A DNA stretch of 64,000 nt from Ciona intestinalis (taxonomy: Eukaryota; Chordata; Ascidiacea; Phlebobranchia; Cionidae): positions 2,897,557-2,961,556 of the forward strand of contig NC_020172.2 in NCBI RefSeq assembly GCF_000224145.3. Direction: 5' to 3'. Of the stretch, positions 46,850 to 58,400 are shown piece after piece; positions within the stretch are counted from its first letter, which is position 1; every line of letters starts with the position of its first letter. The notes under the pieces are model-generated. The model had not been told where the DNA came from, did no database searches, and was given only the letters and a program-made list of their open reading frames with translations. Position numbers and translations under genes: made by a program.

Positions 46850-47501
46850 TTTAAGTTAAACAGCAATAAGTTATAAACTAAACGGTTAAATCCAATTACA
46901 CAGTTTTATAATATACAGGCAGATTACAGTAGATTGTTTTTTTTTTGGTAAAAATGTTTTGGCTTTCCTTTTGTTATGGTTACCAGACGCTATTTTCATA
47001 GAAATTGTGTTTCGCCAGTGTTGCCAACAATATTTTGTCATTTATTTTTCATTAAATTGGCGCATACATTCGTACTTCAACACTTTATTTAAAGGCAAAT
47101 TTCTTTAACTTGTATATTTATGTACGTAAGAAGCACATAGTTATTTGAATATGCTATAAATAGTGCGTTTTATGTATTATCGTGGCGCAATTGTGATTTC
47201 TTGTGTAACGTACTTCGGTTTTTACTATGACTGTATTTCGTTACTATGAACGGTACAGAACGCAATATTTGTAAAAGATAAAACATAATTTTTTAAAAGC
47301 TTTGTACAAATATAATAGCTTAACTTATGTTTATAACACTTATGCTAGAAAACAACGTTTTAAATTAGGAGTACATCTAAATTTATTTGCATATTCTTTA
47401 CAGATACAGATATAGCTTGTTGGAGAATATAAGTCAAAAATGATGTGTGAAATTGGCAAACTGACTTGAAAACCTAAATTGTATTGTTTTTTTAAAACAA
47501 G
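46850..47501. promoter_or_regulatory. Shared promoter region of UPF0193 and CFAP410
   Basis: 652 bp between divergent start codons, without MITE or SINE although both flanking genes are full of them. A candidate X-box lies at 46970-46983. No clear TATA box. Confidence 0.55.
46970..46983 (-). promoter_or_regulatory. Candidate RFX X-box
   Basis: The minus strand reads GTAACCATAACAAA, 12 of 14 matches to the X-box consensus GTWRCCWWRGYAAC, 121 bp upstream of the UPF0193 ATG. A weaker site, GTTACTATGAAC, stands at 47240. Called by eye only. Confidence 0.4.
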
Positions 47502-50500
47502 ATGGTGAAATTGACTGAAAAACTGGTTCTGGCTAGAGCTCGTGCAAATGATCTGTCAAATGTGAAAACTTTAAACTGCTGGTATGTTTTTTTGTACAGT
47601 ATAGGCCTAGTCATTTAATATTCAAATGTGTTTGGTAGCTATGTAATTAAAATATCAAATAGGCTACCATTATATATATAATACATTTGCATTTATTACA
47701 ATATGTGCCAACTTATTTTTACAGGGGCAGTGGCTTGACAGATGTGAGTATATATACACCTTCTTTCACTCTACTCTTGTTTTGCACCAAATTGTGTTTA
47801 ATGTCGGTGCTAGTGAAGAATCTACCCCCCCTTCCGGTACATGGCAGAATAGGCTGGTGGAAAGTGTTAGGGGTTGGTCACTAGTGGTTGGTGGTTAGGG
47901 GTTAGGTGTTGATGGTTAGGGGGTTAGTAGTTATAGGTTAGGGGTTTTTAGTTATAGGTCAGGGGTTAGGGGTCAGTGCCCAGTGGTTAGGGGTTAGTGG
48001 TTAGCAAATAAGGTGGGGGAGAAGATTTTTCACTAGCACCTTAATATCTTCGAATATACACCTAATAAATTCTGATAATAATTTTTCTGACTCCTAGGGT
48101 ATTAAAAGTAAAAACAATAATCTAGGATTTCATTTTACATTTAGAAAGTGTTTTTCATCATAGTTTGACACCAGAAATTATGCAATAAACCTGTTAAAAG
48201 TTGTGCCCAATGTCAGATAAAATATTGGAATAAAGTTATTGTAATCACCCACAAAGTAACATATATAGTAACTCGTAACCTGGCACAAGGTGTATGAGCA
48301 CCCATGTTATAACAACTGTTGTTTTACAACCACACAAGTAAAAAGTAAGTTGCATTGAGATTCATTCATTATACTACTTTTTATAATGTAACAGAGTTCT
48401 GATATTTTTTAATACAGGTTTCAGTTCTGCAACACCTAAGTACACTTAAAGTTGTAAACCTCAGGTGAGTTTTTTATATGCGCCAATTTTAAAATTTAAA
48501 ATGCAGGGCAGGCCCTAAACATTCTGTTGTTACAGTGCAAATGAATTGACCAAATTGGATGACTTTGAAGCTTGTTATTCACTGAAAGAGTTGTATTTGA
48601 GGAAAAATAAAATTCAACAACTAGATGCAATAGATCACTTGCAAGACTTAAAAGAACTAAAGTAAGTTGAACTGAAAAAAAATATCGTAAAAGAATTCAA
48701 AAGACAGGATATAACGACAAAACAACTGTTGTTAAAATACGCTTACAGTTAAAAACGCACTTAAGGTGGCAGTACACAGTATCCGGAATTCGTCCGTTTT
48801 GTCTGTTATGTCGGATTTCGCTGTCGCATGCGGAACTCGGTAATGGGTTTGCATACGACTTTGCAGGCAAATTCGCATGCCGGATACTGTGTAAAGCCAC
48901 CTTAACATTTAATTGGATTAAAAAAGGCGTGGTCGCTTCACCCAGCAAACAAACGGACCATTTAAGTTTAATTATTATCAAGTTAAACTTAATGGTATGA
49001 GTTCAAAGTTTATTTAAATTTCTACCCATATTTTATTTTATGTTGCTTCCAGGTTACTATGGTTATCAGGCAACCCATTCTGTGATGAGCTTTCAAATGA
49101 AGAATATCGTCTTAGTGTTATAAGGCGTGTACCACAAGTACAAATACTTGACAATATACGTAAGCATTTGACTTTTTATTTATGTGTAAAAATTGAAGGT
49201 TTAAATTACATTGTCTATAGTGGTAAATGCATATCATTCCAAGGAACAAAAGTGACATTTTATCTTTTAATGTCCCATTTTTTTATGTTTTACCAGCTTT
49301 TATCCTTGCTATTGGCTTTATATATTGAATTCGCCACTTTAGCCAAAATATATTGCTGTCGGTATTCGCCACATTAATCGATAGGATTTCCTACTGTATT
49401 TTTAAAATATCACAATATATATATTTTTTTTATTCCAAAAACCTGACACTTTAGTTGGAATAAATACATACACCTTTTAGTTGAAATAAAGGCTATAGGT
49501 TTAGTACCTTTACTGTAACAGTAACTTAATAATTATTTTTACAGCTGTAACATTGGAAGAAAGACAGAAAGCACTTGCCAGCAACTTGGAAGAAACATCT
49601 GAGGATAATGAATTAATTGAAGATGTTTCAGATCATGAAGAGCAGTCTTCTAATGTTTCAAACAATACCTTGCCCTCTACTTCTGAAATATCAGAAAATA
49701 TTGATTTGGTCAACACTGGTCCAGAAATCAGTTCTGATTTGGTCAACACTGGTTCAGAAAACAGTTCTGATTTGGTCAACACTGAGTCAGAAAACAATAT
49801 TGATTTGGTCAACACTGAAACTGAAAAAAGTTCTGATTCGGTCAACATTGAAACTCAGAAAACTTCCGATTTGGTCAACACTGAAATATCTGAAAATATT
49901 GATTTGGTCAACACTGAAAATGAGAACAACCCAGCTAATCCAAATTCCAAAATGATTGAAACTGCGGCATCTGACGACACAAATCCATCTTCAACCCCGG
50001 ACCAATCTGCCCTTGAATTATCACTTGAAGAAACAAAGTAATATTTTCCATTATAAGTAGGAGTTTTGGGTGAATGTCTGTCTCTGTCTGTGCTGTTGTA
50101 TCTTTATTCTGCTGGGTCTACTACCATAGCCTGCTATTTTTTACACTACTACAGTGCATTTTGCATGTCTAGTGACTGTCGTTTTTTTGGCTATTTTATC
50201 TTTTTCACTTAGTAGGGTAGGGGAAGACGGGACATCTTTATCACATAATATCCAAACATCTTGATCAAGTTAAACATTTAACAACGGGCAATGGAAGTTA
50301 TGGGGATACGGTGTTATATTTCTTTAAATGTTAGTTGTTTTTTATCAAATGGGAGGGAAAAATAGAAAGAAAAGGTCTCTCACCCTACTATACTTTATTT
50401 CTGCCCCGATACAGAAATATGAAATTCCTACCTGGCAGTTTCATTTAAGCTGTATATATATGTTTTAATTCATATTTAAACTCTATGTTATATTATATGC

Positions 50501-51649
50501 TTTCTCAATGGTTCCTATAGAAAATAGTGCCATTTTATTTTTTTAACTATAAATTATTTTATGATAGTACTCTAATTAGTATTTACTAATGTAAAATCAT
50601 AATCTTTGTTTGTTTATGTTAAACATTTAAACATTTATAGCCAACTAAGAATACAACTTGGTTTGAAACCGATGTCAGTTGAAAAATATGGTTCATCTAT
50701 TTCCCCACCTTTTAAACCAAGCAGAAAACATACAACTACTATTAAGGTAATTTCATAATTTTGTAATTATTTTACACACACAATTGTTTTATACATATTG
50801 GAGCTTACAAATTTAATACAACATTTGTTAGTGACCTAGTAGATACTCAAAACATTTTGTTTAGCTATTTTTGCAATAAGAACTGAATGACACTTGTTCA
50901 TTCTCGTACGGCAATTCAGACATTATAGTCTTTGGGCAAGACAGTTAACAGCAATTGGCTCAACCCAGTGGTCCCCTATGGCTGTCTAATTTGGTCTCTA
51001 AAGGATTAGTCTAAAGATAAGTATATTAAACAGAACACATATGTGATAACAACTGTCATTTCCCTGCCATGTGAGGACATATAAGTAACATCCATTCATT
51101 ATTCAGCCAAAAAACAGTTGTAACTTTGTGCCTTTTACACAAGAATCAGAATTCTCCACAGACAGAAAAACGTGATGTTTTGAACGAAACTTTGGCTCTT
51201 GTTAATTTACTTGACCAAGATGAGTTGATTGAACTACAAGATGTTGTGAAGAACCGTCTTTCCACTATCACAGACAGAGATCAAAGGGCAGAGGTAACAT
51301 TTGTTTTATATGTGTTTTATATATTTATATGTGAAAACTAAAATCATTACAAAATTAACCGTTTGGTGTCTAGCCCAAGTACACATACGCCCACCATGGT
51401 AGCAGCGAAGAGCCTTGAACCCATTACCTTTTGGTTACAGGCAGGCGCGCCAACCACTTTGCTACAGCGCTGGACATATATATAAAATAGTTGATTTATA
51501 TTTCTTTAATTTTTCAGACCTCTATAAAGCCTTTTTCGCAGAACAACAACAACAACAACAACAATGTTGATAGCAATGTTGAACTACCAGCAAAAGGCCA
51601 AGTTCACCGCATGATGCAACGCATGCAAAAAATCATAGACACTGGTTGA
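47502..51649 (+). CDS. CFAP410: Cilia- and flagella-associated protein 410 (C21orf2/LRRC76)
   Basis: CFAP410 is a leucine-rich-repeat protein of the cilium base that works with NEK1; human mutations cause retinal and skeletal ciliopathies. Nine exons: 47502-47581, 47725-47743, 48418-48464, 48536-48661, 49053-49159, 49545-50037, 50641-50746, 51150-51293, 51518-51649; 417 residues. The N-terminal LRR region (about 1-125) reads MVKLTEKLVLARARANDL, LNCWGSGLTD, LYLRKNKIQQL, LLWLSGNPFCDE, and ends in an LRR cap with VPQVQILDNI. The family C-terminal helix is recognisable (GQVHRMMQRMQKII). Between them exon 6 encodes an 11-residue repeat array that makes this protein longer than the human one (256 aa). 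Exon 9 has an Asn run. AATAAA at 51794. Confidence 0.95.
47801..48045. mobile_element. TIR element with telomere-like interior
   Basis: Ends are GGTGCTAGTGAAGAATCT and, inverted, GGTGCTAGTGAAAAATCT. The interior is a degenerate run of GGTTAGGGGTTAG. A shorter relative lies at 57642-57795. CFAP410 intron 2. Confidence 0.75.
48245..48375 (+). mobile_element. Family B SINE 3' fragment
   Basis: CACCCACAAAGTAACATATA to ACAAGTAAAAAGTAAGTTGC plus a short ATTC tail. CFAP410 intron 2. Confidence 0.75.
48690..49003. repeat. Family D repeat interrupted by a TTAA element
   Basis: ACGACAAAACAACTGTTGTT on the left and TTTAATTATTATCAAGTTA on the right also flank a shorter stretch at 52848-53012. CFAP410 intron 4. 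Confidence 0.5.
48761..48905. mobile_element. 145-bp TTAA-flanked MITE
   Basis: The left end TTAAGGTGGCAGTACACAGT and the right end (inverted) TTAAGGTGGCTTTACACAGT continue into ATCCGG. TTAA at both edges fits a piggyBac-type target duplication. CFAP410 intron 4. Confidence 0.75.
49705..49925 (+). repeat. Coding 33-bp minisatellite in CFAP410 exon 6
   Basis: Seven units built around DLVNT (11 residues each, for example SDLVNTGSENS). All units keep the frame. Confidence 0.9.
50211..50390 (+). mobile_element. Family A MITE in CFAP410 intron 6
   Basis: TAGTAGGGTAGGGGAAGACG to CTCTCACCCTACTA. Confidence 0.85.
50880..51095 (+). mobile_element. Family B SINE in CFAP410 intron 7
   Basis: TCTTTGGGCAAGACAGTTAA, CAACCCAGTGGTCCCCTATG, AAACAGAACACATATGTGA and an ATTC tail. 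Confidence 0.7.
51355..51475 (-). mobile_element. Family B SINE head, reverse
   Basis: CACCATGGTAGCAGCGAAGA, GAACCCATTACCTTTTGG, CAGGCAGGCGCGCCAACCAC: the tRNA-like head on the minus strand. Confidence 0.8.
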
Positions 51650-52409
51650 TTATATTTATATGGGCAAATATAAATAGCTGTATCTCATATAGTATACATT
51701 ACTGTTCTAATCAATTTATACTAAATGTGATTTTCATGCAGAACACACATACAGTTTTGTGTATTAGTAAGAAAGACCTGTTTTTCTTTTCCAAATAAAC
51801 GTACTGTATAAATGTATTTTCAACCAACTTAAAGTATAAACATTTTTGTAACATAACATATTATAGTAGGGCGGAAGACGGGATACCTTTAGAACTTCAT
51901 ATACAAATATCTTGATCGTGTTTTAAATAATTAAACAACAGTCTAAGGGAGTCGTTGTAAACGGTTTTATAATTCATTGAATGTTCTTTGTTTACTACCA
52001 AATGGAGCAAAAAATAGAATAAAAAGGTGTCCCATCTTCCCACACCTTACTGGCCTACTATATAAATTTTTCTTTTTAAAAACGATAGCCAACCAAGAGC
52101 ACTTTAAGAACGAATAGAATAAATTCAAAAGCAAAACGACAGTTGTTAAAACAAGCCATGAATAAAAAGTTTCATTTAAAAGAAACTACATTATAATATA
52201 CATCCTTTTGCCACATTACCTTTTAAATTAATTGAACATAATTAGGACCTAATGCAGTGAACGTCGTATGCATTAGCGATGTTTATTTTTAAACGCGTCA
52301 GTTTACTTTAGAAGTACATTACTCATCAGAAGTAGTTCTGAAACAGTTTTCTGACGAAACGAGCTTAGAAAATTTACTTGCTAAAAAATTAAGTTTCAGC
52401 CATGAGGTA
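51650..52409. other. Intergenic region CFAP410-EGF gene
   Basis: CFAP410 poly(A) signal at 51794-51799, a family A MITE at 51864-52060, then the upstream region of the EGF gene. No gene seen. Confidence 0.55.
51864..52060 (+). mobile_element. Family A MITE
   Basis: TAGTAGGGCGGAAGACGGGA to GGTGTCCCATCTTCCCACAC. Confidence 0.85.
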
Positions 52410-55400
52410 ATGTTTGTGTCCGTGTTTTGTCTGTGCTGTGCTATCTTTTACACTGCCGACTGCAGAACAGGTAAGTTTTCAATTAGCCAAAAAATATGTT
52501 TATTTATAAACTTTCTTATAGTTATATTGGTCGCAACTACCCCTGGATTATGGCCATCTGACGTTTATACGGAGGTATATGCTTCCATTGCTGATGTGCC
52601 GTCCAAGTCGATGTTTCCTGGCGAACGTAAGTATATCGCAACAATATATACTGGCATGAGTGAACAGGCTACAACTTATTTACCCGCGTGGGAAGGTCAA
52701 ATATACCTGTGTGGTTCTGTTTTACACACCTCGTGCAAGCTTACTAAAACCACGAATGTTAGCATGTGTCAAATTTGAATATAGTAGGGTAGGGAAATAT
52801 GGGACACCTTTAGCATATAATATCCAAATACCCTGATCGTTTTTACATATTAAAAGGACTGACATAGCGACAAAACAAATGCGTTCAAAAACATGCCCAT
52901 ATTTAAATACAAATTTACATTTAATTGAAAGAAACATACACGCTTTTGTTACACCTTATAGACAAAAAATCTGTCATGTTTGATTATTATCAAGTTAGAC
53001 TTCTAGAAACAAAAGTGTGCGTAACCCGTACAGCATAGTTATTTCAAAACATTGTTTTACTTTTTCTTAGTTCGGAAAGTATGCAGCAGCACAAAATTCA
53101 GCCCATGCCACGAAAATGCTGATTGCATTCAGTTAAAGGATGTTGTCCAATGTACGTGTCGTGCTGGTTATATCGATGGCAGTTTAAAACCCTACCCTCC
53201 GTCTAACTTAACAGCCAACGGTACAAATTGTATAGGTAAGTACTTCTAAGCAGTATTTTTAAGTTTAGCGCCGGAGAAAATGGTTATGTTGTATAGTAGG
53301 GTGGGAGGATATGGGACACTTTTCATTCTATTTGCTTGTTCCATTTGTTAGTAAACAAGAAACATTCAAAGAATTAAAAACCGTATCCTCGCGACTTCCA
53401 TAGACCACTGTTAATTGTTTAAAACACGATCAGTAAATTTGGATTTTATGTACCAAAGGCGTCCCGTCTCCCCCCGCCCTAATATATCAATAAATACCTG
53501 CTTCGATTCTCGATATTAACGGCGAGCAGTTGTGTCTAAGGACAAGACATTTAGCGGACATTGCTTCAACCCAGTGGTCACTCATAGGTTGTCTAGCCAC
53601 ACAAAAAAAAAACAAAAATTCAAAAAAAACAATCACCTACAAAGTTACATTCCTGGTAACTCTATGCTGACACGAGGTTTTTTCATTCATTCATTCATTC
53701 ATTCATTCATTCCATTCATTCATTCATTCATTCATTCATTCATTCATTCATTCATTCATTCATTCATTCATTCATTCATTCATTCATTTAACTCTTGCGT
53801 AAATCTTAGTTCTAATGGCGTTCCATAGGCTAGAGGATCTCTCGGAAGTGGAATAAAAAATCGGTCTTTATAAAATGCGTTTACCTCGTACTTGTAATAT
53901 TTTACAGACTTGAATGAGTGTGATGCGAGCAACTATACTTGCGGAGGATATCGCAATACTTGCACGAATACTAATGGTTCCTACGTGTGCAACTGCAGTG
54001 CCGGATATCAATACAACGCAACGACAAATAATTGCACAGGTGATTAAGTTATAACATGATTTGAACTAAATATTTTCTTAAACCGAAGTGAATTTTCTTA
54101 ATACTGCTCCAAAGTCAAAACCGGTGGTCACTAATGGGTTGTATGAATTGCTACCTACACAGGAAAAAACAACTGTACACAAAGTTATGTGGTAACTCGC
54201 AAGCGCGCGGGCACGAGGTGTGTGAAATAGAACCACCTTGTTATAAAGACTATCGTTTCCGCCATCGAGGATTAAGCAAGTTACAAGCATCAATACCATT
54301 AAGGCCAAATTTATATAAACCCTATGATCAAGCAATAATAGTTTATAATAGAGAAAAAACAACATATTCGTTTGGAATGTATTCAAATATACTAACCCTA
54401 AAATATGTTGTGTTAAATAAGATGCATTCTCTTCAGATTTAGACGAATGTTTTGGCATAAACACAAAATGTGGCATCGGTACTGCCCGTTGTGAAAACAC
54501 ACCTGGATCTTACTTTTGCACATGTCGAAATGGATTTTTGTTCAATGATACACTTAAAGCTTGCATGGGTAATTAGAATTCTTATTGATTTGAAGTAAAT
54601 AGTATATTGTATAGTATAGGGTGGGGGAAGATGGTACACTTTTTTATCCTGTTTATTTGCCCCATTTGATAGAAAACAAAGAACATTCAATAACTTATAA
54701 AAAACCGTATCTTCACGACTCCCATAGACGTTGTTAATTGATTAAAACACAGTCAGGACATTTGGATATTATGTGCTAAAGGTGTTCCCTATCTTCCCCC
54801 GCCTTACTATAAAGCCTTTATCTTTTTCGTTCATATAAAATGGTATAATATTTACTCCAGATGTTGACGAGTGTCTTGACCCTAGCGCATGTGACGTGAA
54901 CGCAGTTTGTAGGAACAACATTGGTTCTTATACTTGTTCTTGCCTTCCTGGGTTTACTGGCAGTCAAGGTCGCTGTTTTGGTAAGTGTAAATTATTTATC
55001 CTCGGGTAGCGAGCGCAATAAAAGTCACGTGCCCCAACAATAGTGGCATCCCTGAGTCTCGAACCCGTTGTCTTCTATTAGATGTACCACTTGTTTGTAA
55101 ACGACAATGAGAACATCTTTTTTACAGATTTTGACGAATGTAAAGACCCGGTAGTTTCGGCAGCTTGTAGCGTTAACGGGAAATGTGAAAATACATTTGG
55201 AAGCTATCAATGTAATTGTTTTGTTGGTTACATGAAAGGGACAGTAGATCAGCACAAGACGTGTATCGGTAAGTAGTTTAGATTTTCAACATACAGTAGG
55301 GTGGGGAAAGATGGAACACCTTTTAACTCCATTTTCTCGTCCCATTTAGTAGTAAAGAGCATTCAAATAATCATAAAAATATATCCTCACGACTCCCATT

Positions 55401-58400
55401 GACCATTGGTAATTATTAAAAACACGATCAGGATATTTGTATATTATGTGCTAAAAGTGTCCCCTCCCCCCACCCTACTATATATTTTACTATAATTTCC
55501 ACCCTAAATGTTTCTTTTTTACAGATTTGAACGAATGTCTTAGCGATAAAAGCTGTAGCTCGAAGCAGAATTTTAACTGCACCAACACCCTTGGTTCATT
55601 CTACTGCTCGTGTATGTTGGGTTATAAATACGATGCCCCATCAAAGAAATGTCTGGGTAAAAAAAATGCAATTAATTTTATTCTATAGTTTTTAAATTGC
55701 GTATTTTTGGCATGTAGGAAGTACATTTGTATAATAGGGTGGGGAGGGGGGACGGAACACCTTTAGCAAATAATATCCAATATTTCCCGATCGTGTTTTA
55801 AACAATTTACAACAGTCTATGAGCGTCGTGAGGAAACGGTTTTTTATTTAATTGAACGTTTTTTAAATTACCAAATGGTACGAAAAATAGAATAAAAAGA
55901 TGTCCCATCTTCCCATACCCATATTATATATTAACATATCGTTAATTAATATTATAATTAAACAGGAGAGAACGAATGTTTAGATTACCCCTGCCACGCC
56001 AATGCAACCTGTACCGATGAAATAAATGGATATTACTGTACATGTAATACAGGATATGCTGGTAACGGGTATGGCTGCATAGGTGAGTGCTTTCTTATAG
56101 TATATACCGTGGCGTAAAAATATCACCAGGGTATAGGGTGTGGGGAGATGCTGGGACACATTTTATTTTTATTGTATTTTCCAGTTTGGTAATAAACAAG
56201 GAACATTTTAAGTACATATTATATAACCGTATCCTCACGACCCCCATTGACCGTTGTTAATTGTTTAAATCCCAATCAGGAAACTTTGATATTATGTACT
56301 AAAGATGTCCCATCTTCCCCCGCCCTACTATATTTCTAAATCGAGCTCTTTAGATTTGGTTAAATAATTCTGTGAATATTTTTTGTTTACTACCAAATAA
56401 AACGTCTCTTTTTTCAATTCTGATAACGATATTCGTAACACACATTCTTTCTCATTTGCATTTTTACGGATTTTTGTTACTTTTTAGACATCCTTGCAAG
56501 GCCAACGTACCATGCTGAGGACAAATTATTTTATGCAACAATCATAATAGCCACTACAATAGCCACCAATTATAAACAAAATAATCGTAACTGTAATGAT
56601 TTATGTTTAATTTTTCATTTTTTTGGATGGTTTCAGATTTTTCAGATTTTTCATGCGCGCATTTCAAATCCAACCTTTTTTCTCAGATATAAACGAATGT
56701 CGGAACACAACCGTGTGTGGTAATGGTACAAGCAGTTGTACGAACTACGATGGAGATTACGAATGTGCATGTAAGCCTGGATACATCTATCACAACGATA
56801 CAAAAATGTGTACAGGTATTACAGCGCAAATTATTTTTTGCAACAATACAAAATGCATAATATATTTTTTACCCTGACAATATCAAACGAACTGTGGAAA
56901 AAATGCTTAAAAATCTAGAGTGTAGCAATTCTAAAACAAGTTTTCTTTTACGTTATTTAGATTTTTGAAAGTAGTTTTTAAGCTTTATAAAACGACGATA
57001 TATAGTAGGGTGGGGTAAGATGCGACACCTTTTCCTTTATTCTCTCGTTTTATTTGGTATAGTACTCATAGAATAAGGATTAAAAAGACGTATTCTCACC
57101 GCTCCCATTGACCGTTGTAAAAACTCGATAGGGATATTTGAATATTATGTGCTAAAGGTGTCCCATTTTTGCCTACTCTACTTTATAAAATTACTTTAGT
57201 AATATTCGAAATAATAATTATCGTCTTAAACTTGCAGATTTAAACGAATGTGATGGAAATGACAATATATGTGGTCCAGGCATGCACCAATGCTTAAACT
57301 ACGAGGGTGGTTTTCATTGTAATTGTGCTGCAGGTTATTCAAATACTAATAGGAACCAAACCTGCGTCGGTGAGATTTCAAATTTGTATTTAAATGCTAA
57401 CATTTCGTATTGATATATATTGGGATGAGGGAAGATATAGGGACATCATTTCACTCTATTTTTACGTTCCATTTGGAAGTAAACAAAGTACATTTAAAGA
57501 ATTAAAAAACCGTATCCTCACGGCTCCCATATAGACCGTTGCTAATTGCTTAAAACACGAACAAGATATTTAATATAATGTGCTAAAGGTGTCCCGTCTC
57601 ACCCCGCCCTACTATTTGTTTTTTTATACCGTAATAACGAATTTCGGCACTAGTGAAGAATTCCCCGGTACGTTACAAATTATGTTGGTGGAAAGTGTTA
57701 TAGATTGATATTAAGGGCTTAATAGTTATGGGTTAGTGGTTACGTGTAGCAGTTGGCAGATAACATAGGGGGAGGATTCTTCACTACCCCAAACTTTTCT
57801 TGGTTATAAACTTCATGTTTTATGCAATCCGTGGCTAGAAGAATTGTACTACTATAAGCATGCTATAAATTAATATACAATCGCATCACGAGATCCGCTA
57901 GTATTCTAATGACTTGCGTTTAGATATCGACGAATGCTCAGACCAAATCCACAACTGCTTTGCGCAGTTTGAATGTAGAAACGCAATTGGTTCATTTGCA
58001 TGCGTGGAAAAGCATCAAAATACAACGACTACAACTCTGACTGGGAAAACTACTGTTAAAATTGCTTTATCGACAACAAAAGCAAGACCAGCAACACCAG
58101 CAACACCAGCAACAACAGCAACATCAGCAACAACAGCAACAACAGCAACAACAGCAACAACAGCAACAACAGCAACAACAGCAACAACAACAAGAACAAC
58201 ACCAGCAGCAACAACTTCGAAGCGAACTACAGCAACAACAACAACGAAATATAAGACTAAAACTGCTGTTTCAACCGCAACGACAAAACTACTTATTACA
58301 GGACTACCAGGGTTTCATGATACGGGTAAGATACAACTGAAATATTACCAAGATTTTTAACTTTGTGATCTATTACAGACTGAGATCATCTTGTTAAAAG

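Noticed and set aside
47870-48005. Interstitial telomere from a chromosome fusion
   Set aside because: The TTAGGG-like units are degenerate and enclosed by the inverted ends of a mobile element.
49617-49955. 112-codon frame rich in LIWSTL
   Set aside because: Shifted frame of the CFAP410 exon-6 repeats.
53532-53828. Frame with repeated HSFI
   Set aside because: Translation of the ATTC array.
58062-58340. A Gln-rich frame over the ACAGCA repeat
   Set aside because: It is a shifted frame of the Thr/Ala stalk; the real frame continues the EGF domain and splices into the membrane exon.
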